NCBI GenBank assembly: GCA_036796255.1
Contig: DAIRDH010000113.1
Span: 1 to 7,205, forward strand
Origin: T3Sed10-241 sp036796255
GTDB taxonomy: Bacteria; Bacteroidota; Bacteroidia; Flavobacteriales_D; Cryomorphaceae
Direction: 5' to 3'
DNA: 7,205 nt
This document shows, piece after piece, positions 1-5,484 of the stretch. The notes beneath the pieces are model-generated. The model ran no database searches. It was not told where the DNA came from and was given only the letters and a program-made list of their open reading frames with translations. Position 1 is the first letter of the stretch, and every line of letters starts with the position of its first letter. The position numbers and the translations under genes are program-made.

Positions 1-19
1 TTTGGACATAGGGGGCCTG

Positions 20-39
20 TTAGCTTCGAAGGGAGCTAA
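20..39 (-). promoter_or_regulatory. Stem-loop over the end of the leader peptide (attenuator arm)
   Basis: Positions 20-27 and 32-39 pair over eight positions (TTAGCTTC with GGAGCTAA on the plus strand, one of them a G.T wobble in the plus-strand reading), leaving a 4-nt loop. On the minus-strand RNA the hairpin begins right after the Trp codons and includes the stop codon. This is where an attenuator's first hairpin belongs. The C-rich segment after it (15-11 read on the minus strand) could pair with sequence beyond the window edge to form the terminator, which cannot be seen here. Confidence 0.5.
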
Positions 40-70
40 ACCACCACCAGTATGTTTTGTTTGTGTTCAT
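20..70 (-). CDS. trpL: Predicted trp-operon leader peptide with three tandem Trp codons
   Basis: Reading the minus strand from the ATG at 70-68 to the TAA at 22-20 gives the 16-residue peptide MNTNKTYWWWFSSLRS. Three consecutive TGG codons (49-41) in so short a frame are very unlikely by chance. They match the design of ribosome-mediated attenuator peptides, in which ribosome stalling at scarce charged tRNA-Trp changes the folding of the following RNA. The last codons and the stop lie inside a stem-loop (39-20), as expected for the pause or 1:2 hairpin. A promoter candidate sits directly upstream at 81-111, so the transcript would have a very short 5' leader. The regulated operon, presumably starting with trpE or another tryptophan gene, would lie beyond position 1 and is not visible, so the trp assignment is inferred from the codons alone. 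The alternative is a chance micro-ORF. Confidence 0.65.
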   Translation of the reverse strand: MNTNKTYWWWFSSLRS

Positions 71-80
71 TTTGATGGGT

Positions 81-111
81 CAAATTAAAGGGGAAAAATT
101 GAGGTTTGCAA
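81..111 (-). promoter_or_regulatory. Bacteroidota-type promoter for the leader peptide
   Basis: On the minus strand TTAATTTG (88-81) matches the Bacteroidota -7 consensus TAnnTTTG at all but one fixed position. A TTG (111-109) lies 20 nt upstream, within the usual spacing for the -33 element. Transcription would begin around 77-74, only a few bases before the leader ATG at 70. Confidence 0.4.
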
Positions 112-134
112 GGGGGTATGCGAAACATCCGAAT

Positions 135-629
135 TTAGCCACCAAAAATCAAAAGCGCCCTTTTCATCTCAAAGCTAAATTCCCCTCCATACCCTGAGGG
201 CCCTCCCCGGTATAAAAATTTAGTGGGCATTTGGCAGCCGGGGCAATAGAAGTCCAGGAAGGAGAGGTCGTATAAGTGATGGGCTTTGATGTACTGATCA
301 AAGAGAGCATTGTCATCCGCGTTAAGGTTGGAAAAATCAGAATTGCAGTGCCTTTCAAAGGAGGCTGTTTTAAAATGTACTTTTTTGTCACAACTTATAC
401 AGGAGTAAACCAGCGGCAGCTTTCTTTCACCAATGGGTGGAGATTTAGGATTAAATCTGTGAGGGCTAGGGTCGTAATAGGTTGTACTAAAGTACTTTTT
501 GGACAAGGGTATTTCGTTGACCCCCTCTGTTGGTGCGGCTTCTTCGGGCTCAATAGGCTTTTGAGACCTCAGGCTGAGCTGTTGGAAGAGTTGGCGAAAG
601 AAGTTGGAGATGGGGCGGCTAATCTTCAC
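135..629 (-). CDS. Zinc-ribbon-like hypothetical protein
   Basis: This 164-residue protein has no family I recognise. Two CxxC-type knuckles are visible, CISC at residues 77-80 and CPGC at 129-132, about 50 residues apart, with His94-Cys95 between them. This is the pattern of a structural zinc ribbon. Residues 1-45 are basic then proline/glutamate rich and look disordered; there is no signal peptide or membrane segment, so it should be cytosolic. The frame opens with a GTG at 629-627, two codons after an in-frame TGA (635-633), and no Shine-Dalgarno sequence precedes it. There is no ATG before the second CxxC, so the true start could be a non-ATG codon within the first 40 residues, or the N-terminus may be damaged. 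It ends 65 nt before the predicted trp leader on the same strand. The function is unknown. Confidence 0.6.
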   Translation of the reverse strand: MKISRPISNFFRQLFQQLSLRSQKPIEPEEAAPTEGVNEIPLSKKYFSTTYYDPSPHRFNPKSPPIGERKLPLVYSCISCDKKVHFKTASFERHCNSDFSNLNADDNALFDQYIKAHHLYDLSFLDFYCPGCQMPTKFLYRGGPSGYGGEFSFEMKRALLIFGG

Positions 630-707
630 TACTCATTTATTGCAGATTTTATGCGAATATCGAATATTTGTCTTCAGATTTTCGGACTGCGGTGTCCCCG
701 GTCGGTA

Positions 708-740
708 AAAGAAGCCTTTCGGGGCTTCTTTGTTTTTTGT
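708..740 (+). terminator. Rho-independent terminator, probably bidirectional
   Basis: A perfect 9-bp stem, AAAGAAGCC (708-716) with GGCTTCTTT (723-731), has a 6-nt loop. It is followed on the plus strand by a T-rich tail (GTTTTTTGT, 732-740). Read on the minus strand the stem also ends in TTTT, so it may stop the antitoxin transcript that ends at 970. No plus-strand gene is visible upstream, so its plus-strand client is either lost or a small RNA I cannot identify. Confidence 0.7.
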
Positions 741-830
741 TCTGGGCTTATTGCGGCATGAGGTAGCTTGCGCGTCGCAAATTAAAGTTGCTCCCTTCAC
801 TCAGAAGACCTCCCCCTACGCACCTCCGAA

Positions 831-943
831 TGAAAGGAATCCTTTTTTGCAATTGCTACGCCTGAAAGGCCCTCCGCAAGGTTTCGACCCAGGCGGGGGA
901 GATCTCTCGCTGCCGTCTCTTTGGGAGGCTGACGCTTCGAGAG
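831..943 (+). repeat. Structured intergenic repeat, copy A
   Basis: This roughly 113-bp non-coding element matches copy B at 1966-2077 in the same orientation. From 847-942 against 1981-2076 the two align without gaps at about 76 of 96 positions by hand count. It contains a small palindrome (AAAGGA/TCCTTT, 833-845), the self-complementary word GCAATTGC (849-856), and a composite hairpin. The outer stem of that hairpin is CTCTCG/CGAGAG (904-909, 938-943), the middle stem CGTC/GACG (914-917, 931-934) and the inner stem lies around the loop at 922-924. It occupies most of the gene-free stretch 741-969, in which I see nothing else except a small TTGCG/CGCAA inverted repeat at 768-780. Confidence 0.7.
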
Positions 944-969
944 TTCTTATTCAGGTTTGTACCGCCTTC

Positions 970-1272
970 CTAACGCTTTATGCTGACCTCCAACTTCCCC
1001 CCAAAACCGCGTTCAACTATTTTTTGAAGGGTGGAAATGCGCACTTCTTTAATGCTGTTCTCAATTTTGGAAATGTAGGATTTGGATGTGCCCACCTTTT
1101 CGGCAAGCTGCTCCTGAGTCATTCCCATCTCCAGGCGCGTTTGTTGAATGAGAACGCCCATTTTGAAATCTTCGTAACCGGCATCAAGCTCGTCGCGCTT
1201 TTTGGTGCCGGGCTTGCCGTAATTTTTGTCCTTGAATTCATCAAGCGACATCAGGTTTTTATTTTTTTTCAT
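970..1272 (-). CDS. higA: HigA-like XRE-family antitoxin
   Basis: This 100-residue protein has a helix-turn-helix of the HTH_3/Cro-C1 type at about residues 37-90. The core reads MTQEQLAEKVGTSKSYISKI and is followed by a stabilising helix, and the N-terminal 30 residues are lysine rich. It is the antitoxin half of a HigBA-type module: it would bind and neutralise the RelE-fold nuclease encoded just upstream and repress the shared promoter through the HTH. The ATG at 1272-1270 is preceded by a purine-rich AAAAAGGAA about 9 nt upstream, an unusually good ribosome site for this phylum, which could favour antitoxin over toxin synthesis. The 56-bp gap after the toxin holds two copies of the plus-strand word ATRTTCCGT (1300-1308 and 1320-1328), spaced 20 bp and so on the same helix face. 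These could be an internal regulatory site. Confidence 0.88.
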   Translation of the reverse strand: MKKNKNLMSLDEFKDKNYGKPGTKKRDELDAGYEDFKMGVLIQQTRLEMGMTQEQLAEKVGTSKSYISKIENSIKEVRISTLQKIVERGFGGKLEVSIKR

Positions 1273-1328
1273 GATGTTTATTCCTTTTTGCCTTTTCGAA
1301 TGTTCCGTATTTCGTTTTCATATTCCGT

Positions 1329-1676
1329 TTAGATTTTCAGTGCCATATTGATTTCGCTTTTAGGCGTTTTTTGCGTTTTCTTTTGAAATGCATTCGCAAT
1401 TACCACCAATTGTCCCTGATCAAAGAAGCAGAAAATTCGATAAATATTGCTCCCAAACTGAACCCGAATTTCATAAAGGCCATCGGTATTCTCGAGGTGC
1501 TTAAGGTAGGTTTCAGGAACCCTTTGCAAATCTTCCACCAAGTTGAAAGTCCAAACAATTTTTGCTTTAACCTTATCCGATTGCTTAGCAAAGAAATTCT
1601 GAAAGTAGTTTTTGTAAAACCTGATCTTTCTATATTTCCGCTGTTTGTCCACGCAGTAAAGATAGTGAAGTTTCAC
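1329..1676 (-). CDS. higB: HigB-like toxin, RelE/ParE superfamily (Gp49-like)
   Basis: This 115-residue protein matches the phage-derived Gp49-like/HigB family of type II toxins, which cleave mRNA in association with ribosomes. The signature region is residues 66-108: GLYEIRVQFGSNIYRIFCFF, then a hydrophobic strand, then FQKKTQKTPKSEI with the basic tail typical of the family. The N-terminal YRKIRFYKNYF start and the VPETYLKHLE helix also fit. No ATG is available: the frame opens with GTG at 1676-1674 and a second GTG at 1652-1650 (residue 9) would give a protein of more usual length. The toxin precedes the antitoxin, the order characteristic of higBA. An inverted-repeat operator overlaps the first GTG, so autorepression by the downstream HTH protein is likely. 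The upstream sequence is interrupted by the assembly gap, so the promoter may be incomplete here. Confidence 0.88.
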   Translation of the reverse strand: MKLHYLYCVDKQRKYRKIRFYKNYFQNFFAKQSDKVKAKIVWTFNLVEDLQRVPETYLKHLENTDGLYEIRVQFGSNIYRIFCFFDQGQLVVIANAFQKKTQKTPKSEINMALKI

Positions 1677-1687
1677 TAAAGTGAAAC
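1665..1687 (-). promoter_or_regulatory. Inverted-repeat operator overlapping the toxin start
   Basis: GTTTCACT (1670-1677) and AGTGAAAC (1680-1687) form a perfect 8-bp inverted repeat with a 2-nt spacer. A third half-site GTGAA (1665-1669) pairs with TTCAC (1672-1676), giving three alternating copies of the word GTGAA. The first possible toxin start codon (1676-1674) lies within it. Type II antitoxins typically repress their own operon from such palindromes, so HigA binding here is the natural inference; no binding data exist in the sequence. Confidence 0.55.
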
Positions 1688-1692
1688 AACAT

Positions 1693-1747
1693 AATCATCT
1701 CCGGTGGCGGTCTGCCGGCCATGGGCACGGGTCAGCCCGACACAATA
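1693..1747. repeat. 55-bp exact repeat, left flank of the gap
   Basis: This GC-rich segment is identical over all 55 bases to 1848-1902 and abuts the N run exactly. The size equals a common assembler k-mer (55), so the duplication is probably the shared overlap of two contig ends rather than a biological tandem repeat. Confidence 0.9.
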
Positions 1748-1847
1748 NNNNNNNNNNNNNNNNNNNNNNNNNNNNNNNNNNNNNNNNNNNNNNNNNNNNN
1801 NNNNNNNNNNNNNNNNNNNNNNNNNNNNNNNNNNNNNNNNNNNNNNN
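1748..1847. other. Assembly gap (100 N)
   Basis: This is a run of 100 undetermined bases, the default placeholder for a gap of unknown size. Identical 55-bp flanks on both sides suggest either that the two contigs overlap and the gap is empty, or that an unresolved repeat was collapsed here. Confidence 0.98.
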
Positions 1848-1902
1848 AATCATCTCCGGTGGCGGTCTGCCGGCCATGGGCACGGGTCAGCCCGACACAA
1901 TA
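1848..1902. repeat. 55-bp exact repeat, right flank of the gap
   Basis: This is the second copy of the segment at 1693-1747. After it the sequence runs on into the spacer before structured repeat copy B. I see no gene in 1848-2195; the long open frames across this stretch come from low stop density in GC-rich repeat DNA. Confidence 0.9.
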
Positions 1903-1965
1903 ACTTTGTCGGCATTTTGCAGCCCGATCCGCGAAAGAGAGTTGATAGAAGAGGTAGCCTCCCAA

Positions 1966-2077
1966 CAAAAGGAAGCCTTATTGCAATTGCAACGGCTGAA
2001 AGGCACTCCGCAAAGTTCCGCCTTTCACGGGGTAGACCTCTAGCTCCCGTCCCTTCGGAAGGCAGGCGCTTCGAGAT
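1966..2077 (+). repeat. Structured intergenic repeat, copy B
   Basis: This is the diverged direct copy of 831-943. The pairing pattern of copy A is kept: AAGG/CCTT (1969-1979), the shared GCAATTGC palindrome (1983-1990), CGTC/GGCG (2048-2051, 2065-2068) and the inner CCTT/AAGG stem with loop CGG (2052-2062). It adds a 7-bp inverted repeat GAAAGGC/GCCTTTC (1998-2004, 2020-2026) not intact in copy A. A T8 run (2088-2095) follows, and AAGGC (2059-2063) can alternatively pair with GCCTT (2085-2089), so this copy might act as a weak plus-strand terminator. The outer stem of copy A is only partly preserved. Confidence 0.7.
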
Positions 2078-2195
2078 GACTAGGGCCTTTTTTTTAGATT
2101 AGAGTGCCCGACGAGCGGGAAGAAAAGGATTAAGTATCCCTGACATTCCCCTCAATCCAACAAAAATTGAAGCTGCCATTTTTTTCCCTAACTTC

Positions 2196-2867
2196 ATGTC
2201 CATGAAAGGCTTCCTCGCATTTGTTCTCTCTTGCTTTTTCCATTTTGCGGAAAGCGACACCCTGCAAGCACAGACATCTGAGGATGAGCGTAGATTTATC
2301 TTTGATGCAGTGGGCATTGCCATAAATCACACCATGCTTGGCGGGCACGACGGGCTGACATATCAATTGGGATTCGGTATCGGGGCTTACCACAGTGGTC
2401 GTAAAGGCAAACGGTTCGACATACTGTTTGGAATGGAGTACAACCTCAACAGGCTGGGTCTCGACTACCGCTATGACGGGCGGTGGGGGCACTCCAGGGA
2501 TTTGCATTTCAACATCCACGCTGTTTCAGTTCCCGTTTTTGCACGATTGCACCTGGACCGCAAGCAAAGATTTTTTGTGGAAGGAGGTGCATATATAGAC
2601 TTTGTTGTTCATGCTACGGAGCAAGCTGAGCGGTATCGCTTCGATATGGGCGGTCTCACATCCAATGTTACATCTTCCAAAAGGCGGGCAGCCATCCGCA
2701 GGTTCAACTATGGCCCTTACGCCGGTATCGGGTGCCGGCTGCACATTGCCGGAAGGCCTTGGCTCCTCAAAGCCGATGCGAGTTATGGACTGTCCAGCAT
2801 CTACGAGGATATGCAGAGCGAAATGTTTCTGTCATATGCGCGCATCGTCGCTGTGATGGAATTCTAA
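2196..2867 (+). CDS. Outer-membrane beta-barrel (porin-like) protein
   Basis: This 223-residue protein starts with a hydrophobic signal-like segment (MKGFLAFVLSCFFHF, residues 3-17). A LQAQ stretch (23-26) is a plausible cleavage area for an exported Bacteroidota protein. The mature part alternates polar and hydrophobic or aromatic residues in short strands (for example LTYQLGFGIGAYH, FDILFGMEYNLNRLGLDYRY, LHFNIHAVSVPVFARLHL, FFVEGGAYIDFVV, YGPYAGIGCRLHI) and ends in Phe. These are hallmarks of a small eight- to ten-stranded outer-membrane barrel such as the OMP_b-brl/PorT-like families. The ligand or role is unknown. Two ATGs (2196, 2202) are possible; the second gives the more typical signal peptide. 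There is no Shine-Dalgarno site upstream. The FMN reductase-like gene begins 15 nt after its stop on the same strand. Confidence 0.75.
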   Translation: MSMKGFLAFVLSCFFHFAESDTLQAQTSEDERRFIFDAVGIAINHTMLGGHDGLTYQLGFGIGAYHSGRKGKRFDILFGMEYNLNRLGLDYRYDGRWGHSRDLHFNIHAVSVPVFARLHLDRKQRFFVEGGAYIDFVVHATEQAERYRFDMGGLTSNVTSSKRRAAIRRFNYGPYAGIGCRLHIAGRPWLLKADASYGLSSIYEDMQSEMFLSYARIVAVMEF

Positions 2868-2870
2868 CCT

Positions 2871-2878
2871 TACCTTTG
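2871..2878 (+). promoter_or_regulatory. Perfect Bacteroidota -7 element before the FMN reductase gene
   Basis: TACCTTTG matches TAnnTTTG at every fixed position and ends 4 nt before the ATG at 2883. Transcription from it would begin at or beside the start codon and give a leaderless mRNA. No clear TTG lies at the expected -33 distance inside the end of the preceding gene, which lowers confidence. Confidence 0.4.
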
Positions 2879-2882
2879 CTTC

Positions 2883-3392
2883 ATGTCCATCCTTTGCATA
2901 TCCGGTTCTGCGGCGTCACCGAGCAGCAATGCGCTTTTGCTGGAGGCCATTGCGGCTTCCTTTCCGGAAAAAGGGCTGAAGCAAGACCACCTTTTGCGGA
3001 AGCTCCCCCTGTACATGCCGGAACTCGATAAGGCTCCCCTTCCGGAAATAGCGGAGCAATGGCGGTCGCAGGTGGCAGCTGCCCGCGCTGTGATCATCAG
3101 CACCCCAGAGTACCTGCACAACATTCCAGCTGTGCTCAAAAACGGATTAGAGTGGCTCAAAAGCTCCGGCGAGTTGCACAGCAAGCCGGTGCTCCCCTTC
3201 ACCTTCACTCCCCACCCACCCCGAGGAGAGCACGCCATGGAGAGCTTGCGCAAAAGTCTGCTCGCCCTCGAAGCCCGCATCGTGGTGGAGCTGCCCCTCT
3301 ACCAAAACGCCATTCCAAAAAATCCCGATGGCAGCTGGCGGCTGGAGGGCGAAGTGCTCAAGTGGCTCGAAGCGGGGATGGAGATGCTTTGA
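2883..3392 (+). CDS. NADPH-dependent FMN reductase-like flavoprotein
   Basis: This 169-residue protein has the flavodoxin-like fold of the NADPH-dependent FMN reductase family (SsuE/ArsH/azoreductase-like, PF03358), whose members transfer electrons from NAD(P)H through FMN to small acceptors such as quinones or azo compounds. The phosphate-binding loop is GSAASPSSN (residues 8-16), following the first strand SILCISG. The second family signature is STPEYLHNIPAVLKNGLEWL (73-92), which contacts the flavin ring. Length is close to the usual 170-190 residues. It is cytosolic, with no signal peptide. The ATG at 2883 is set by the beginning of the first beta strand. It lies 15 nt downstream of the barrel-protein gene but appears to have its own -7 element. 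The true substrate cannot be inferred from the neighbours. Confidence 0.9.
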   Translation: MSILCISGSAASPSSNALLLEAIAASFPEKGLKQDHLLRKLPLYMPELDKAPLPEIAEQWRSQVAAARAVIISTPEYLHNIPAVLKNGLEWLKSSGELHSKPVLPFTFTPHPPRGEHAMESLRKSLLALEARIVVELPLYQNAIPKNPDGSWRLEGEVLKWLEAGMEML

Positions 3393-3525
3393 AAATAGAA
3401 CACGCCCACCATAATACTGGCCTGTGCTTTGGCGGGCAGGGATAACGCTAATTTAGCGGATGGTCTCTGGATAGATCTTGTCGGATCCTTTGAATTAAAG
3501 GTGCTTTGTATTGTCCCGCATTTCA

Positions 3526-3597
3526 ATCTGTGTTAATCTGCTCAATTAGCGCTATCTGCAAACTATCGTTTGGCAAGGGGAACGAGGATGGTCACTG
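3526..3597 (+). repeat. ATCTG-rich intergenic repeat, copy 1
   Basis: The first 42 bases align without gaps to 3661-3702, about 32 of 42 identical by hand count. After a 1-nt shift the match continues through GGGAACGA and ends near an ACTG/GCTG word. Each copy is built from repeated TTAATCTG/TTATCTG words, a low-complexity dispersed type of intergenic sequence. Confidence 0.55.
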
Positions 3598-3660
3598 ATT
3601 TGGTCTTATTATTACGGAAATCTTGAATGAAAATGTGCCTTTTGTCATCACTGTAAGCTG

Positions 3661-3732
3661 ATCCGCGTTAATCTGCCAGATCAGCGTTATCTGCGTTCTA
3701 TCATGCTGCTTATGGGAACGAAAATGACGCTG
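3661..3732 (+). repeat. ATCTG-rich intergenic repeat, copy 2
   Basis: This is the partner of the copy at 3526-3597, in the same orientation and offset by 135-136 bp. It shares GTTAATCTGC, TATCTGC, CTATC and GGGAACGA in order. Confidence 0.55.
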
Positions 3733-3803
3733 TTTTTACTGATAATTGCTGATTCGATAATACCATGACGGTAATTTCGAATTTAATTGAGAACGGCCTA
3801 TAC

Positions 3804-3852
3804 TAACATTGGCGAGATGTTTTATGATGCGAAGTGCCCAATTGGCAGGTTA
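3804..3852 (+). repeat. Imperfect palindrome with TAAC/GTTA ends, copy 1
   Basis: The element opens with TAACATTGGC (3804-3813) and closes with CAATTGGC (3839-3846) then GTTA (3849-3852). The ends pair (TAAC with GTTA) and the interior can pair imperfectly (ATTGG with CCAAT, 3838-3842). The words TAACATTGGC and CAATTGGC recur in the same order on the minus strand at 7177-7140. The size and GTTA boundary recall integron attC sites, but the conserved core does not match well, so that identity is only a hypothesis. Confidence 0.4.
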
Positions 3853-3932
3853 TGTGCTAAACCCAATGTTTAGACGTCTCCCTAAAAAAGACCAGAATAT
3901 TTCATCAACATTTAGGTGGTTTTATTCATTCT

Positions 3933-5399
3933 TTATTGAACCACAATCTTACCAAACTTCACAGAACCATTTCTTTCACGCGCTTGCAACAGCAGCATGC
4001 CCGCGGGTAAATCATCAACCGGCACTGCGTCGTCAGGGCCATTGACTGTATGGTGCTTTAGCAGTCGTCCGCCGATCTCATAAACCTCCAGTTGTAGTGG
4101 ATAACTGCCCTGCTCCAATCCGAGCCGGAAGCTTTCATTAGCGGGATTTGGGTAGACTTTAAGCGCATTTGCCGAAAGGCGCTCTGCAGCGGTGGTGGAC
4201 AGCGGTGAGCCCCACTCTTCGCCTGATTTGTTGAAGTACATCAGTTTGGAATAGCTCACGCTCATAATTTGATCACATGTGCGATAAGGCCCTCCCAAAC
4301 CTTTTACATAATAGGCATCTCCACCATAATAGCACCATGGCCAGTCGATTATACCTGAGAAGCAATTAAGTGACTCGTCCCAAGATGGAGATAAACCGGG
4401 ACTCCCCCCGGGCATATATTTGGCTGGGAAATCTTCATAGGTTCCTAACTGATAATATGTTCCCATAGGTTCGCCGAGTGAAGAGTCCGCCATGACAATG
4501 GGGACACCAGGCAGTTTATCAAAATCAGAATGGCTATGAATTGTTTGCGTCTCAATCTCAGTGCCCTGGTATTGCATATTGATCTCCGGAAAGCTGCCTT
4601 GATTAGACCAACGCGATACCTCCACCTCGTACACAATGGAATCGGGGAAATCTTGCCTTGACAAGTATTTTTTTAAAACATGCTCTATTGAAGCTCCACC
4701 AAAACTGTTCTCCACATGAATCTCATCATCCACTTGAAAATCGTTAACTTCAAACCACTTTAAGTCTTGAATGCCCACCTGACCCTCAATGCCAATGAGC
4801 TCATCAAACCATGGGGCTCCAAGTGCATAGGCAATTTCTGGAAATGCACTTATTGGAGGTGCCTTGATCAAGCCCATTTGCTTCCCGATGCGGATGCTTT
4901 GATCAGTAATCCATTGATTCATGGTTGTTCCATCAGCGTTGTAGGCCGCGAACTTGAATGTTTTTACGGAATCAGGGGTGCCGAGCACATTCTCCCACAC
5001 CCGCTCACTTACGAAGGCCTCCATGTACCATGATGAATCCGGAGCCGTGTAGGCAAGCCACGGAACGTCGCCCGTATTGGCTTGGGTATGCAAGGTGATG
5101 GTCTCATCAGCCATCGTATAAAAAGTGGTTATGCCATTTTCTGCAATACGCACCTGGGTGCCCAAACTTGAAGTCGTATCCGGATATATGCAATTGGAAA
5201 AATCTGTAGATTCCAGCCAGTGTGGAGCCAACCAGAATATGGAATCTCCATCGAAGTCAACTTCGCGAACTTCCAAATAACTGTTTGAACTGTAGTATCC
5301 ATAAATCCGCTGCTCATTGCTTTTTATCACTTGATAGGCCTGCGCTGAAGCGATATTCGCATAAATGAGAAATACAAAAATGGGAAAATATGTCTTCAT
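3933..5399 (-). CDS. Secreted T9SS cargo protein of unknown function, paralogue 1
   Basis: This 488-residue protein has a Sec signal peptide at residues 1-20 (MKTYFPIFVFLIYANIASAQ) and a C-terminal type A T9SS sorting domain at about 411-488, recognised by VYPNPANESFRL, a central LQLEVYEIGGRLL strand and a final KFGKIVVQ. It should be exported through the outer membrane and anchored or released at the cell surface. The body (21-410) matches no family I can name. Conspicuous blocks are DGDSIFWLAPHW (50-61), GIEGQVGIQDLKWFEV (203-218), LSRQDFPDSIVYEVEVSRW (246-264) and YFNKSGEEWGSPLST (388-402). Four cysteines (70, 346, 356, 375) align with those of the paralogue upstream, suggesting two disulfides. 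It starts 85 bp after that paralogue, so co-transcription is plausible; a CAGGAT precedes the ATG. No catalytic motif is evident; it could be an adhesin-like or structural surface protein. Confidence 0.85.
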   Translation of the reverse strand: MKTYFPIFVFLIYANIASAQAYQVIKSNEQRIYGYYSSNSYLEVREVDFDGDSIFWLAPHWLESTDFSNCIYPDTTSSLGTQVRIAENGITTFYTMADETITLHTQANTGDVPWLAYTAPDSSWYMEAFVSERVWENVLGTPDSVKTFKFAAYNADGTTMNQWITDQSIRIGKQMGLIKAPPISAFPEIAYALGAPWFDELIGIEGQVGIQDLKWFEVNDFQVDDEIHVENSFGGASIEHVLKKYLSRQDFPDSIVYEVEVSRWSNQGSFPEINMQYQGTEIETQTIHSHSDFDKLPGVPIVMADSSLGEPMGTYYQLGTYEDFPAKYMPGGSPGLSPSWDESLNCFSGIIDWPWCYYGGDAYYVKGLGGPYRTCDQIMSVSYSKLMYFNKSGEEWGSPLSTTAAERLSANALKVYPNPANESFRLGLEQGSYPLQLEVYEIGGRLLKHHTVNGPDDAVPVDDLPAGMLLLQARERNGSVKFGKIVVQ

Positions 5400-5458
5400 A
5401 TCCTGAGGTTTAAATTTATTAAAAACAGCGCTACATCAATCGAATATTTTTATTCATA

Positions 5459-5466
5459 CTAAACTA
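5459..5466 (-). promoter_or_regulatory. Weak candidate -7 element upstream of paralogue 1
   Basis: TAGTTTAG on the minus strand matches TAnnTTTG at five of six fixed positions, with a TTG 23 nt further upstream inside the end of paralogue 2. It would allow independent transcription of paralogue 1 with an untranslated leader of about 55-60 nt. The match is weak and the 85-bp spacer is AT rich, so it may be chance. Confidence 0.22.
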
Positions 5467-5484
5467 TCCAACGACAAAATCTTT

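Larger units (their letters stand above)
3393..3932. other. Gene-free intergenic region between convergent transcription units
   Basis: No open frame here has convincing coding character; the frame running from 3809 into 4045 overlaps the T9SS gene on the opposite strand and resembles nothing. The region contains a 13-bp palindrome CGCTAA-T-TTAGCG (3446-3458), a degenerate direct repeat (3526-3597 and 3661-3732), an imperfect palindrome (3804-3852) and a small CTAAA/TTTAG hairpin (3857-3873). I found no convincing T-tailed terminator for either flanking gene. Confidence 0.6.

Noticed and set aside
640..710. A degenerate tRNA just before the terminator at 708-740
   Set aside because: The terminator resembles those often found after tRNA genes and the preceding bases are GC rich, but I could not place a T-arm, anticodon arm or acceptor stem.
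276..761. Plus-strand open frame opposite the zinc-ribbon gene
   Set aside because: It is the antisense shadow of 135-629, runs through the terminator hairpin, and its product has no recognisable motifs.
741..969. CRISPR array suggested by the recurring repeat pieces at 831-943 and 1966-2077
   Set aside because: There are only two diverged copies over 1 kb apart with genes between them, no regular spacers and no cas genes.
1681..2102. Long plus-strand open frames running through the gap and into repeat copy B
   Set aside because: They consist largely of undetermined residues plus translated repeat DNA. Several frames stay open at once, there is no start context, and the repeat's conservation pattern is that of a hairpin, not a codon pattern.
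2870..3280. Minus-strand open frame opposite the flavoprotein
   Set aside because: The plus-strand frame carries clear FMN reductase motifs; the opposite frame is a by-product of GC-rich third positions.
3809..4045. Plus-strand 78-codon open frame in the region after the flavoprotein
   Set aside because: Its second half overlaps the sorting domain of the T9SS gene on the other strand and its first half lies in a palindromic non-coding element; no protein character was seen.
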